NCBI RefSeq assembly: GCF_002878395.1
Contig: NC_061117.1
Location: 224,715,597-224,779,596 of the forward strand
Source: Capsicum annuum
Lineage: Eukaryota > Streptophyta > Magnoliopsida > Solanales > Solanaceae
Reading direction: 5' to 3'
Length of the DNA stretch: 64,000 nt
The translations under genes and the position numbers were made by a program. This document shows, one piece after another, positions 21,938 to 32,982 of this stretch. Below the pieces are notes generated by a model, which saw nothing but the letters and a program-made list of their open reading frames with translations, was not told the DNA's origin and made no database searches. Within the stretch, counting starts at the first letter, position 1; every line of letters starts with the position of its first letter.

Positions 21938-23924
21938 TTCTCTTTTAGGAGATTCAAATATGAAATCTAATTTGACTAATATTTAATAAGAGTAGAGTGA
22001 TATTTCATCAATTTCAACTCTCGTTCACTTATAATTTGATTTCATTATAAATCACTGTTATTCGACTCTTATTGATACGACTAATATGATTTCATATTGT
22101 AAATTATTCATTTAACGAGAAAATCCTTCTATTAAAATATTCTCTTTTTTAAAAATTTGAATCAAGTAACTCTTAATTAGAGTAAAAAAAAAAAAAACTA
22201 TTTCTCTAATCACGCACCTTAATAATGAAATATCAAAGATCATACTATTTGATTTCCTTGATGTAAATAAATATCTATCCTACGATTATAATGCTTTCCC
22301 TTATTGTTATTGTTGCTTTTCATCATTAGGACTTTAAATTACTAAAGAACAAAATAGTTTAAAGTTGAAAAAGTGATATAGTTTTGAATGGGACATAATC
22401 ATGGGAAATAAAAAAATAATTGGCAGAATGCCTTTTTTCTTTTTCTTTTTTCTACCTTTTATCTATACACCTCACTTCTATCAAATACTATAATTGTTCG
22501 ATAATATAAATAATCAATGTCAAAATCAGAAATTTTAATAGAGAAATTCAACAATTTTTTTTTGGGAGGGTGGGGGATAACGATTTCATTAGTCGTTAAT
22601 GGGGTGGGGTGGATTGATGGTTCTATCAAATGAAGGAGCCAAAATAGAGTTGTTCAGAGTCACATCCCGATCCTATGGGTTCAAAAGAGATTGTTTTACA
22701 ATACGATTAAAAATTACGATGGGTGGGGGGGGGGGGTGGGGGGTGGGGGTAACAGCTAGCAGTTGGTAGTTCTATAAACTCTATGGTGTTGCCTTCCTTA
22801 GCCAAGCAATCAGCCACTGTCTTTTGTTCTCTTTAAATTTGCGTTAGAGGTGCTGTTCTCAGTTCTGCCAGCAATATCCTGCACTCAGAGACAATGTTGT
22901 ATGCATGCATAATTCCGTTACCGATGCTAACGGTACGATTTTTACGAGATACTTCATATTATATTATTTCGTAAGTTATATTTTGTATAACTTTAATTTC
23001 TAAAATAATATGTTTTCTCTAGGCATAAGTTCAATAATTGAATGTAACAATTACAAATCAATTCATTTTAAGAATAAAAATTATAGATTGATGCACAACA
23101 AGGCTCCAAAAATGATGATAATTTTACAAGTATTGAAAGTGAAATACTATATGGTAGCATTAGAAAATGAGCAAAAAGTCTAAATTGATCTAAGATAAAT
23201 TTATTTATAATTCAAGTGGACCATGAAAATTACACTAAGATCCAACTTTTGATGACCCCATATATATCACTTTATAGCTTCTAGCTTTTGGCTTTTTGGG
23301 GTAGTAGGGCTAATCTTTTGAATTATGTGGCTAATTACAAAGAAAAATAAAAGAATTGTATACTTTTCAAGGAATATAAAAACCACAATTAGCGGAGAAA
23401 ATAAGGATATTTTTCATAGGGATTCACAAAAAAGTATAAGATTTTTTGTTTTGATTTTTTATCTGGTGTTTGGTATTCGCTTTCTCTTATCTTATAAATG
23501 AAATTCAAAAAGTGTGATGTGTATGCAATTTCACTTTTATCTTACGAGGATAGAGAGAATCTTTCTGACAAGCCCGACTCAAATAAAATAAAACAAAATA
23601 AGAAGAAAAAGAAAATACTAAGTAACGTCAACAAATAATATGATAATTGAAGCAAAAGAAACAACTTGTAAACACATACTTAAATCAAAATTTTAATATA
23701 AATATAACACTTGAGTCAATATTACTAAACTTTGTCAAATTTATAACTATCCTAATAACTTATCTCTATCTCCTTCGATGTCTGATACCTAATGAAATTT
23801 CACTTTGAGATAAAAAAAAAAAGGAGCAAAACTTACATAAATCTAAACAAGTTTATCTCGAGTTACTCTCTATTCCTACTCTTTATTAAATTTATAAATA
23901 AATTTTTATTTTATAATTTTTGAA
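21938..23924. other. AT-rich intergenic DNA with a poly-G tract
   Basis: No gene recognised. The notable local feature is a G-rich run on the plus strand at 22720-22750 with several tracts of four or more G, able in principle to form a G-quadruplex. A smaller G-rich patch lies at 22563-22615. Confidence 0.5.
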
Positions 23925-24125
23925 TACATAATTAACATTCAGATACATAATTTTAAAGTTCAGATACATAATTTTGAATTTAAGAATGTAACAACTAATT
24001 ATTCTATTTTTGCTCAGATACATAATTAGCATTTAAATACATAATTTTGAAGTTGAGATACATAATTTTAATTACTGAGATACATTTATTTCTGAGACTA
24101 TTTGGTTGAGATACATAATTAAAAT
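23925..24125. repeat. GATACATAATT motif repeat cluster
   Basis: The word GATACATAATT or a one-base variant recurs about seven times at uneven spacing of roughly 25-35 bp, interleaved with TTTTGAAGTT and TAGCATTTAA. It is related to the block at 2500-2790. Confidence 0.6.
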
Positions 24126-24202
24126 TATGTATTTAAAAACTTATGAATTTGTGGATGTATGCAGTTGTAGCAAAAATAAGGAATTTAGATACAAGTGTTA
24201 CG

Positions 24203-24361
24203 AGGGGCGGAGCTACACTTGGGATCCTTCGACAGAAAATTATACAATACAAACATGGTTAAAATTATATTTTATATATATAATAGATGTCGAACCTCTT
24301 TCGATTAGTTCGTATGTTCACTTATGAATTTTGTTGATAAAAATCCTGAATCCGCGACCGA
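24203..24361. mobile_element. hAT-type MITE, 159 bp
   Basis: Left end AGGGGCGGAGCTACA and right end GAATCCGCGACCG form short imperfect inverted termini. The flanks are GTGTTACG (24195-24202) and GTGTTACA (24362-24369), an 8-bp target duplication with one change. Confidence 0.75.
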
Positions 24362-24671
24362 GTGTTACAATACATATAGTATATGGTCAGCCATGACGTT
24401 ATTTTCCTATTTATGAACCTTATCCTTTTGTGCTTTTTCTTCACCAAAAAGTGACATACATAAAAGAAGTCTAGTGAAGGACAACGTCATGTTCTTGACA
24501 AAAAATAAATCAAAGGGACAAAACTTTGGCTACATTTTTCTTTTTCTTGTGCTATAATTTTCTACGTCCATATTAGTTGAAAATAAAAATGGTTACCAAG
24601 ATTCCCCTTCCAATGTTTAATATTATATGCCCCAATAACAATAATCTGAACCGGGTAGATATGAGGTATAT

Positions 24672-25303
24672 AGGGGTAGTCGTTCGGTATTTGATTTGAT
24701 ATTTTTAAAGTTTGGATTCGGTAATCGATATTTTAACGTAGATACCATATATCATACTTATAAATATCGGTTTGGTAATTCGATAATTCGATAATCGGTA
24801 GATTAAATTTCAATTCGGTACGATATTTGATAATATCATATTAAAGTTGGAGATGTGAAAATATACTTTTAAACTACAAATATTATATTTAATAGAAACC
24901 CTATTTAATATTCTTTTTAGGGCAAAATTCAGAAATAACATACTTATCTTCTTAATTATGAGTTTCATAGCAACAGTTTCATAATTATAAAATATAACAA
25001 GTTGTATTTTATATTTTTGCAAACTGTTGCTACAAAAAATATAAATGCATATGATTTTTACTGCCCTTATGATCGATATGTATTTTGTATTTTTGCAAAC
25101 TATTGCTACAAAAATACAAATAAACATAAATACCTATGCTACAAAATGTAATTTGATAAAAGTGTTGTTATTTTTTGTAATTTAATACTTAAATGTGCTA
25201 CTTTATGTATTTTTTCTTCTTTTTATTGCTTTTTACGAATATATTACTAAGGTCCAAGAGATTCTTTGGGATTACTAACTAATACTATTGTTTATTGGGT
25301 TGG

Positions 25304-25349
<46 letters not shown>

Positions 25350-25544
25350 GATATTCGGTAAATACCGAATACCAAACGGTATTAATATCTTGTATCAAAT
25401 CCAATCCTGAATACCGAAATATTGAAATTTTATCCCCAAATACCATACCAAAAATCGAATTATCGAACACCAATTACCAAATTTTTTGATTTGATTCGAT
25501 AATTCGATTTTCGATATTTTATGCTCATCCCTAAAGGTATAGAT
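24672..25544. mobile_element. Foldback element of hAT-like type, about 870 bp
   Basis: Both ends carry inverted, AT-rich repeats with TTCGGTATT, GATAATTCGA and TCGATATTTT words. The ends are AGGGGTAGTCG and GCTCATCCCTAA. The flanks AGGTATAT (24664-24671) and AGGTATAG (25545-25552) are an imperfect 8-bp duplication. The interior holds a long TA microsatellite and has no coding capacity; the open frames there are chance frames. Confidence 0.55.
25305..25346. repeat. (TA)n microsatellite, about 21 units
   Basis: Uninterrupted alternating TA of about 42 bp inside the foldback element, likely length-polymorphic. Confidence 0.95.
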
Positions 25545-25552
25545 ATTGTTTT

Positions 25553-26389
25553 TGTTAAACCTTGACTCTAAATAAAATACAGTCCAAAAAAAGATATAAT
25601 AGAAGTACAAAATCAACATTTTATACGTTATTATTTCAAAAATAGTTGAAGTTTACAAATTTTTTAAAGTTCAATCACTTTATATCTTGATCAAACCACA
25701 CTTTGGAGGACTACACTACGAATATTCTTGTTGTTGAGTCATGACTTCAAATTGAGTGTAAATTTTGAACTGTTTAAATCTAAATGCAAGTATTTGAATC
25801 TAGGTTTAAGTTCTAATTTCAGACCTTCAAATCGTGTCACAATAACAAAAATACGAAATATAATTATTTTGAAACTAAATTGTACATCAAACTTCCAAGT
25901 CCTTGTGATTTATTAATTTTAGATTTGTACGACGCATTAAAGAAGGTATGACATATATGCAAACGACTATCTGTAAGGTGGTTGTGGGCATGAATTTACG
26001 TATTTCAGTCAAATTCAACAGCGTTGACACTAATTTTGTATTTTGTTAGAAGTTTAGCAAAATTCAAAGCATATGCATTTTCATTCGTTAATCTCATTTA
26101 CACATTCTAACTACGATTAATTTCAATTGAACATCTTAACACATGATAAATTATTCCTATTAAGTACTTTTTGATTAAATTTTGAAGAAAAAAAAATGAC
26201 TTGCACATGTTCATTTCATTAAGCCTCAAAATTTATCTTGTTCAATTAAGGTTTATGTGTATAATTAAGAAGATATCATATGGGAATATGATTTATATGG
26301 TTAACTTAACTATCTAATAAACGTTTAAGAATAAGCACATTTTTCCCGAGAAATTTAAATCAAAAAAGTGTCTACAAGAGGATCGTAAC
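25553..26389. other. AT-rich intergenic DNA
   Basis: No gene, splice-consistent exon or bounded repeat recognised in this stretch. Confidence 0.4.
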
Positions 26390-27000
26390 AACTCAACTAA
26401 TTGAATACCAGAACTTTTGTTGAAGAGGTCTCGATTTTCTATCTTATAATCCACTCGTAATTTAGTTGGAATTTTATTTCTACAATTTAAAAAATATTAA
26501 GCTCCCATCAATCATATCAATCATAAATAATTTTATCACATCACAAGAAAACTGCACATGGTAGACACGCTCCAATGTGCATATACCAAATGGTAAACCC
26601 TCGATTGGTTGAATACTTGAACTTTTCTCTAGGAAATATCGATTCTCACCTTATAATCGATTTTCCTACTCACAGCTTTCAGATAGATCACTATCTTCAG
26701 AATTCAAGCCTCGTCAATCATAATATGTACTCTCCCATTTAAAAAAGAATGATCTGTTTTAACTTGATATGGAGTTTAAAAAATAAAAATAATTTTGAAA
26801 TCTTGTGATTTTAAATTATAGTTATATTAAATGTATCAAAACATCCTTTAATCTTATGGTCTTAAATATATTACGTAAAAAATTGAAACTAAAATATTAT
26901 CAAAAATAATTTCGTTCTTTTTGAAACGGAGAGAGTCGATAATTTGTCACATCACAAGAAAATAGAAGGTGGTAGACACGCTCCAATGTGGAAATAGCAA
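26390..27000. repeat. Old tandem duplication split by a Stowaway-type MITE
   Basis: Two copies of a unit of roughly 200 bp are visible. Copy one is about 26390-26590. Copy two is about 26605-26727 plus 26940-27000. Shared words include TTATAATC, CATCACAAGAAAA and GTAGACACGCTCCAATGTG. A MITE with CTCTCCCATTTAAAAAAGAA and TTTGAAACGGAGAGAGT ends (about 26730-26937) splits copy two, so it arrived after the duplication. Confidence 0.6.
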
Positions 27001-27177
27001 CTGTTGAAACGCACTAAAAGGGTCCATTCATTGATTGGAGTAGTGAACCAATCACAAATTGTGGGGTACTTAACTTTTTGTATTATAAAATGCAAAATAC
27101 ATCCCGTATCTCGTGAAGTAATCGATAAAGTTGTTTTCGTTTGCGAGAGTTTAATTACATCGTAAGAATTTTATGTT

Positions 27178-27420
27178 GTATACTTTCTTTGTTAAAAAAA
27201 AAAGAATGATATATTTTAACTTAACATAGAGTTTAAAAATATAAGAAAGATTTTTGAATTTTGTGGTTTTAAATTAAAGCTATATCAAAAGTATCATAAT
27301 GCCCTTTAAGTAGTTTCAAACACGTTCTTATGGAAAAATGAAATTAAAGTATTGTAAAAACTTTTTTTAAACGAATTAAAAAAGAAAGTAAATCATTTTT
27401 TTTAAAACGGAGTGGATATT
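27178..27420. mobile_element. Stowaway-type MITE (diverged)
   Basis: Related along its length to the MITE at 26730-26937 (AAGAATGATATATTTTAACT, then GAGTTTAAAAATATAAGAAA, GTGGTTTTAAATTAAAGCTA) and ends at TTTTAAAACGGAGTGGATA. Confidence 0.55.
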
Positions 27421-27439
27421 TGAAAGACATGACCCCCTT

Positions 27440-27600
27440 GCTTCTCTAGAGATACACTCCCCTAGTCAAAAGGTCACGAATTCAAATCGCCGAAAGAACC
27501 TTTGGCAGAAATGTGCTCTTATGGTTCAATATCTTTTAAACTTCACTCATAGTGAGAGTTTTAATGCACTCGATTGCTTTATTAACATTCTATCTCTCTT
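27440..27600 (+). mobile_element. Decayed TS-type SINE
   Basis: Retains AAAAGGTCACGAATTCAAATC (B-box region), TTTGGCAGAAATGTG and ATAGTGAGAGTTTTAATGCA in the right order, with the 5' part eroded. Confidence 0.55.
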
Positions 27601-27908
27601 TTACTATTAAATATTAATACACCATTCTTTCCGTATTAATGGATGGTCTTACTAAAAATTAATTGTTTCATATTAGTTGGTCACATAACTAAATCAAGAA
27701 AACGTTAAATAATTTTTTTCATATTGCCTTTGCAATTAATTCTTTTTTAAAGTATTCACAATTGTCCGTAAAGTTTTCAAAAAGTTTTTTAAAGAACGAA
27801 TTAGTAAAATTGACTAATTATTTCTGATTTATGAATCACGCGTAAAATAAAATATGGCAAACTAATATGAAACTGAGGGAGTATAAAATTCCCGTTTCCT
27901 TGAACAAG

Positions 27909-28080
27909 CAGAGGCGGAGCCAGAATTTCAAGTAAGAGGATTCAATATTCAAAGAAAACTAAATCAAAGGAGATTCCACACCTACTATAACCATATAAAA
28001 AATAATTTTAATCATGTATAAATAATATATTTTTTCATGAGTTCGGACGAATCCCCTAAAGAAGGCTGGCTCCACCTATG
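27909..28080. mobile_element. hAT-type MITE, 172 bp, perfect 8-bp target duplication
   Basis: Left end CAGAGGCGGAGCCAGAATTT and right end GGCTGGCTCCACCTATG are inverted. The flanks are both TGAACAAG (27901-27908 and 28081-28088). It lies next to a decayed SINE. Confidence 0.85.
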
Positions 28081-28089
28081 TGAACAAGA

Positions 28090-28245
28090 GCTTTCGAGTA
28101 ACTCATAAAGTTGTCTCCACGTGCTCATAAAGTCATTCATTAGTTCAAATCTTGTAAACAACTTATGACAAAACTCTTTGTACTTTGACTCTTTTTCAAA
28201 CCCACATATAACGAAAATTTTAATGCATCGTTCCTACTTTTTTAA
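28090..28245 (+). mobile_element. Decayed TS-type SINE
   Basis: Shows TCATAAAGTTGTCTCCACGTG, AGTTCAAATCTTGTAAACAA and AACGAAAATTTTAATGCATCG in SINE order. It is strongly diverged. Confidence 0.5.
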
Positions 28246-28384
28246 TTAAAATTAAAAAGATATCCCCCTCAATAGTAATATACAAAAATATTACTAGTAT
28301 AAAATTCTAACATATGGTACACAAAAAAATAGCACAAATATTAGAGGGTTTCCAACAAACTTCCAAATCCACTTACCATCATTC

Positions 28385-28480
28385 TTGTTGATTTTATTCT
28401 CTGCACATCTCAATTATTCTTCTTGTTGCTTCGTTTTTCGAGTTTCATTTTCCCACAAAATTTGCTCTTAAAATTTGCCA
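28385..28480 (+). other. Probable 5'UTR exon of the C2 gene
   Basis: A pyrimidine-rich stretch with TTATTCTTCTTGTTGCTTCG ends at a donor TTTGCCA|GTAAGAA (intron from 28481). The matching acceptor is at 30660, giving a 2.18-kb 5'UTR intron. The transcription start is not defined by the sequence. Confidence 0.5.
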
Positions 28481-28904
28481 GTAAGAATTTGCTTCTTGGG
28501 ACTTTTTATTATTTATGTCAACTTTGTTTCTTGATTTTTACCATATTAATTACTCTTTTTGAATCCCTTCTTGGTTCATTTGTTTTGTTTTTTAATAGTA
28601 GTTTTTTTGCTCAAGTAGAATTTGGTTCTTGGACTTTTAATTGTTTATGTGCTATTTACTTTGGTTCTTGATTTGACAATATTACTGTTTTTGACTTGTT
28701 ATGGTTTCTGTATCTTATCTGTTTCTGATTTTGAGGTATGTTATCTGGTTTTTGTCTCGAAAGGGTAAGAGGGGTTAAAGGTTTTAGCTCTATTCATCTG
28801 GATTTGGTGCTGGATTTAAGTTTAACAGTTGAGTAGAAAGTTAAAGATTGTAGCTGTATGAGGTGATTTTTATGTTTTTCTTTTATTGAAGGGAAGAAAG
28901 AGGT

Positions 28905-29085
28905 TGTGGGAATACACTGGGTTTTTTTTTGTTGTTGGAAGAAAGGGGTTAAAGATATCGGAAACAGCCTCTCTACTTCTTCGGAGGTAGCGGTATGGTC
29001 TGCGTACATCTTACCCTCCCCAGACCCCACTTTGTGGGAATACATTGGGTTTGTTGTTGTTGTTGGAAGAAAGGGGTTAAAGATT
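28905..29085 (+). repeat. RTE-tail short element with a 128-bp tandem duplication
   Basis: The element runs from ATCGGAAACAGCCTCTCTAC through GGTCTGCGTACATCTTACCC and CCCCAGACCCCACTTTGTGG to (GTT)n. Flanking words GTTGTTGGAAGAAAGGGGTT recur 128 bp apart, and GTGGGAATACAYTGGGTT occurs twice, so the block is a tandem duplication rather than a simple insertion. Confidence 0.75.
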
Positions 29086-29486
29086 GTAGCTTTATGAGGT
29101 AAGTTTTATGTTTTTCGTATTGAAGGGGGAAAAGGGGTTAAAGATTGTAGCTTTGTTCATCTATATTTGGTGCTGGATTTGAGTTAAATAGTTGTGGAGA
29201 AAGTTGAAAGATTGTAGCTTTATTCACTTCTCAGAGGTGCTGGATAGTTAACACTCTATGGGTTCTGTTAATTTCTAGGATCAGAGTTGTGTGATTTGTT
29301 ACTTTAAGCTGGGAAAGTGAAAGATTTAAGTGATTCTTTTTGGTGTGTTTTGGGGTTCTCCCCCTCCTTTTTAGCTATTCCCAGTTTAGCCGGAGTAAGG
29401 CTGAATTTCCCTTTAAAATTGGGAGAATTCCTTGAGTTAACTAGTTGATTAAATTCTGGATTTGTTCATGTTGATGAGCTTATGCT

Positions 29487-29645
29487 ATCCAAGGGTGGCC
29501 TTGGAGCAACGGTAAAGTTGTCTCCGTGTGACCTATAGGTCATGTGTTCGAGCCGTGGAATCAACCACTACTACTGATGCTTGTGTCAGGGTAGCCTGCC
29601 GACATCACACCTGTTAGGATGCTTTGTGCACTAGTTGACTAGATT
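29487..29645 (+). mobile_element. TS-like SINE in C2 5'UTR intron
   Basis: Contains GGCCTTGGAGCAACGGTAAA, GTTGTCTCCGTGTGACCTAT, GGTCATGTGTTCGAGCCGTGG (B box) and GATGCTTTGTGCA near its end. Confidence 0.7.
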
Positions 29646-29711
29646 CTGAATTTGTGCTTGTTGATGAGCTTATGCTCTTCTGAATTTGTGCTTGTTGATG
29701 AGCTTGTGCTC

Positions 29712-29905
29712 TTGAAGGGTAACTTGGAGCGATGATGAAGTTGTCTCCGTGTGACTGATAGGTTGTGTGTTCGAGCCGTGGAATAAGCCACGGATGCTTG
29801 TGTCATGGTAGATTGCCTATGTCATACTCCTTAGGGTTTAGTCCTTCCATGGACTTTGGGTAAACACAAGATGCTTTATGCACCGTTCTGTTTTTACTTT
29901 TTTTT
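29712..29905 (+). mobile_element. TS-like SINE, second copy in C2 5'UTR intron
   Basis: Contains TTGGAGCGATGATGAAGTTG, TCTCCGTGTGACTGATAGG, GTGTTCGAGCCGTGGAATAA, and an end with CACAAGATGCTTTATGCACC then a T-rich run. The stretch before it (GAATTTGTGCTTGTTGATGA) is tandemly repeated with the end of the first SINE. Confidence 0.7.
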
Positions 29906-29949
29906 TTTAAGAAAGAATCTTGTGAGCTTATGTTTTTTTTTTTTATGGT

Positions 29950-30355
29950 AGTTAGCATGATTGTGTTGATTCCTTAGCATATTTTGGTATGTTTCCTAAC
30001 TTTGACTGTTACTGCTCCTTTTCTGCTATACTAAACGCAGGATGCTTTGCACACCAGGTTGCCTATTTAGTATGATTATGCTGATTCTTTAGCATAATTT
30101 TGGTGTATATCCTAATTTTGACTGTTTCTGCTCATTCTGCTGTACTGAATGCGAGATACTTCGTGCACCAGGTTGGCATTTAGTATGATTGTGTTGATTC
30201 TTTAGCATAATTTTGGTATATTTCCTAATTTTGACTGGTTCTGCTATGCTTTGTGCACGTGCACCAGGTTTCCTATTTAGTATGATTGTGTTGATTCGTT
30301 AGCATTATTTCCTATATTTCCTAATTTAGACTATTTTTGCGCATTCTCTGCTATA
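29950..30355 (+). repeat. Tandem repeat of about 110 bp, four copies
   Basis: Each copy has TTTAGTATGATTGTGTTGAT, TCTTTAGCATAATTTTGGTA and CCTAATTTTGACTGTTTCTG. Copies are linked by CTTTGTGCACCAGGTT, a word matching the 3' end of the neighbouring SINEs. Confidence 0.75.
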
Positions 30356-30681
30356 CTGTCCACCTTAAATTAACACGGAATTCCATCTCAACATTGATCT
30401 TTTAGAGGACAAAGATTGCAATTTTGTTTGCATTTACTTCTTTCTCTGATATGAATTGTACCTGCGTGAAATTCTTCTTCTTAACATGATCTGGTTGTCA
30501 TCTTTGATACTCTTATTTGCTATGCTGTCAGTTATGATCTTTAAACTCTTGTCACTTGGTTTGATATGTTTCTGCATTTGGTTATTTAGATTATAATGCA
30601 GTTGCTAGTTCTTGTTTGCTGGTGACATCCAATAATGAACTTATCCTTCGATTTTCGTAGGTTCTATTTGTGATCAGTTTC

Positions 30682-31968
30682 ATGGATTCTCCACAGTCTG
30701 TTGTGTCACCATTTAAGGGTTCCTCCGTTTTCGTCGACTCTGAGAAGCAGGGCAATGAATTTTTCAGCAAGAACCCTTCTGGCCTATCCCATGGAATTAC
30801 TGCTCATAGAGAGGAGGCCAACATGGAGGACTTCATTGGTGTTCTTGACGTGTACGTACATCAGGCTAGAGATATCCACAACATCTGCATTTACCATAAA
30901 CAAGATGTTTATGCAAAACTTTGCCTTACGAGTGATCCTGAAAGTGCAGTCTCCACTCAGACCATTAATGGCGGTGGGAAAAGTCCAGTCTTCAATGAAA
31001 ATGTAAGGCTCAGTGTTCGTACGATAAAATGTTCTGTTAAATGTGAGATATGGATGATGAGCAGGGTGAAGAATTATTTGGAAGATCAGTTACTGGGCTT
31101 TGCACTAGTCCCCCTATCTGAAATCCTTGCGACAAATGGAAAGCTAGAAAAAGAGTTCTCTCTATCGTCGACTGATCTCTTTCACTCCCCAGCAGGATTT
31201 GTGCAGTTGTCCCTTTCTTACAATGGAACTTCACCTGAAGTGATTGAAATTCCTGCATTTCCTATTTCTGCAGAAACTGATGCATCTCGGCCAGACATCG
31301 AAGCACATAAGTCCCTTCCAAACGAGTTTGACAAAATTGAGTTCCCAGATCCTAAGATTGTTAATGAAAACAATCTTATGGTCTCCGAGTACTTCAGTAT
31401 ACCAGGCACTAATCTAGACTGTCAAAGCTCGGATAGCTTGGTCTCTTCTGATACAGAAAACCAGCTCAGCCCAGAAGTCGATGTCCATATGGAAAATGTT
31501 CCAAGTGAAGTTGCTAATTTCCGCCAATATCCAAAGCGTGATTCGCCTCCCAGCAGCATATCAACCATCGATTCTCCATCAGCTTTGCATCCCGCAAGCT
31601 CTCAGTCCTCCGAGACCCAAGGAGCTTCCAAGTCTCCAGGGGAAGAATATGCATCAGCTTCTAAAGAATGTCCCACAGGTAAAAATAATTTTGGAAATTC
31701 CGAAAGCAACATATCAGAAAGCAAGACTGGCAATGCATTTCCAAAACCATTAGTCATTGAGCCCGAGCAAAAGGTTGTGCAACAGGATATTGTGGATATG
31801 TACATGAAAAGTATGCAGCAATTTACCGAGTCTCTGGCAAAGATGAAGCTTCCACTCGACATTGAAAAAGGGACAACCAGTTCTGGTAACTCAAGTTCAG
31901 ATCAGACATCGCAAACACCCAAGAGCACTGGCTCGCGGGTGTTCTATGGCAGCAGAGCTTTTTTCTGA
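30682..31968 (+). CDS. C2-domain protein (CaLB-like, At5g55530-type)
   Basis: A single coding exon of 428 residues. The ATG at 30682 begins MDSPQSVVSPF. A GTG 12 bp upstream is in frame but an ATG start is expected in a plant gene. A splice acceptor TTTTCGTAG ends at 30660, so the coding exon is joined to a 5'UTR exon ending at 28480. A C2 domain spans about residues 48-185 (FIGVLDVYVHQARDI, then QDVYAKLCL, SPVFNENVRL, LLGFALVPLSEI). C2 domains bind membranes, often Ca2+-dependently. Most of the Asp residues that coordinate Ca2+ in classical C2 domains are not obvious here, so binding may be Ca2+-independent. The C-terminal half is Ser/Pro-rich and probably disordered, with a short helix (about 360-390, VVQQDIVDMYMKSMQQFTES). 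The family is plant-specific and poorly characterised. Confidence 0.88.
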   Translation: MDSPQSVVSPFKGSSVFVDSEKQGNEFFSKNPSGLSHGITAHREEANMEDFIGVLDVYVHQARDIHNICIYHKQDVYAKLCLTSDPESAVSTQTINGGGKSPVFNENVRLSVRTIKCSVKCEIWMMSRVKNYLEDQLLGFALVPLSEILATNGKLEKEFSLSSTDLFHSPAGFVQLSLSYNGTSPEVIEIPAFPISAETDASRPDIEAHKSLPNEFDKIEFPDPKIVNENNLMVSEYFSIPGTNLDCQSSDSLVSSDTENQLSPEVDVHMENVPSEVANFRQYPKRDSPPSSISTIDSPSALHPASSQSSETQGASKSPGEEYASASKECPTGKNNFGNSESNISESKTGNAFPKPLVIEPEQKVVQQDIVDMYMKSMQQFTESLAKMKLPLDIEKGTTSSGNSSSDQTSQTPKSTGSRVFYGSRAFF

Positions 31969-32464
31969 GCGTTTGTGAATGGTTCTCGGGTGACCTATAG
32001 CGCGATTAGGATTTAGTCTTGTGAATGCTTACAATGCTCTGAACTAATCAACTTTTGTCTGTTGGAGACTTGTTTTACTTCAGTACCTTGTAGTTAATAG
32101 AACTTTGTGCTGAATTTATGCTCAGCATTTCCTTTGGAATAATTCGAATTTGTGCTGTGCAATCTCATCCTCAGCCTCAGCGTACTAAGCTTGCGTTTGC
32201 ACATGTGATATAGTCGTGATTCAAATCATGTTATCAAATCAGCGTTCGGACATGCGATCTCAAATTCTCCGGAAAGCATGATTTGGCCTTCCAAATCATG
32301 ATTTCAATTTTATTTTTTAAATGTAAGATTTATTAGTTCATATTTTGCAATGAAAAGGCTCATCATTTTAAATTTTGCAAAAAGAAAAAAAGACTCATGC
32401 TCGGCATGAAAAGATTGTTCGAACCATGTAAAAGAATTATATTAAAGAATAACTAGTTACTGCT
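31969..32464 (+). other. C2 gene 3'UTR and intergenic DNA
   Basis: The first 200 bases or so are probably the 3'UTR. Beyond that the sequence is AT-rich, with the CAAATCATGATTT palindromic words typical of a decayed MITE (about 32190-32310). The C2 gene and the downstream receptor kinase converge here. Confidence 0.4.
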
Positions 32465-32745
32465 GGCCTTGTCGTGCCTCCCTTGCATGCCTCCTAGCTT
32501 CACCGTTTAGCCACTCCTGTCAATAGTCTTTAGTATGCTACATGACTCCAGTCTAGAGACAACAAACAGTCCCCCTCCCAGCCTAGTCGTGCCTGCCTTG
32601 GATGCCATTGTCCGATACTAGCTTCACCCTTGAGCCACACCGGCAATACAATATTCAGTATGCTACATGAATCCAATTTAGAGACAATTTAACAGTCCCC
32701 CTCCCGGCCTTGTCGTACCTGCCTTGGATGCCATTGTCTGATATT
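32465..32745. repeat. Tandem repeat of about 115-125 bp, 2.4 copies
   Basis: CTTGTCGTGCCTSCCTTGGATG blocks at about 32467, 32582 and 32707 are each followed by GCTACATGAMTCCA and CAGTCCCCCTCCC. Confidence 0.75.
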
Positions 32746-32982
32746 ATTTTTTGTAACAAGTAATGAGCTCGAGTTCGCTAAAGAAAAATGTTGTTGTAAG
32801 CTGATTGTCAACATTTATGTACTTCTAAGCATAATGAGAGCATTGAAGATGATGTCTTAATAAGAACACTACTTTTCAAAAGATGAATACTTGTGAAACT
32901 TACATGAATAGCTCACAAACTAAAAGGCACCAACCATTTATGCAAATAATGATCACATGCATAAAGAAGAAAGCTCTCAAAA

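Larger units (their letters stand above)
28481..30660 (+). other. 5'UTR intron of the C2 gene, rich in repeats
   Basis: Flanked by GTAAG and CGTAG. It contains a 128-bp tandem duplication carrying the RTE-tail element (28905-29085), two TS-like SINEs and a four-copy repeat of about 110 bp. Long 5'UTR introns often raise expression in plants; that role is inferred. Confidence 0.5.
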
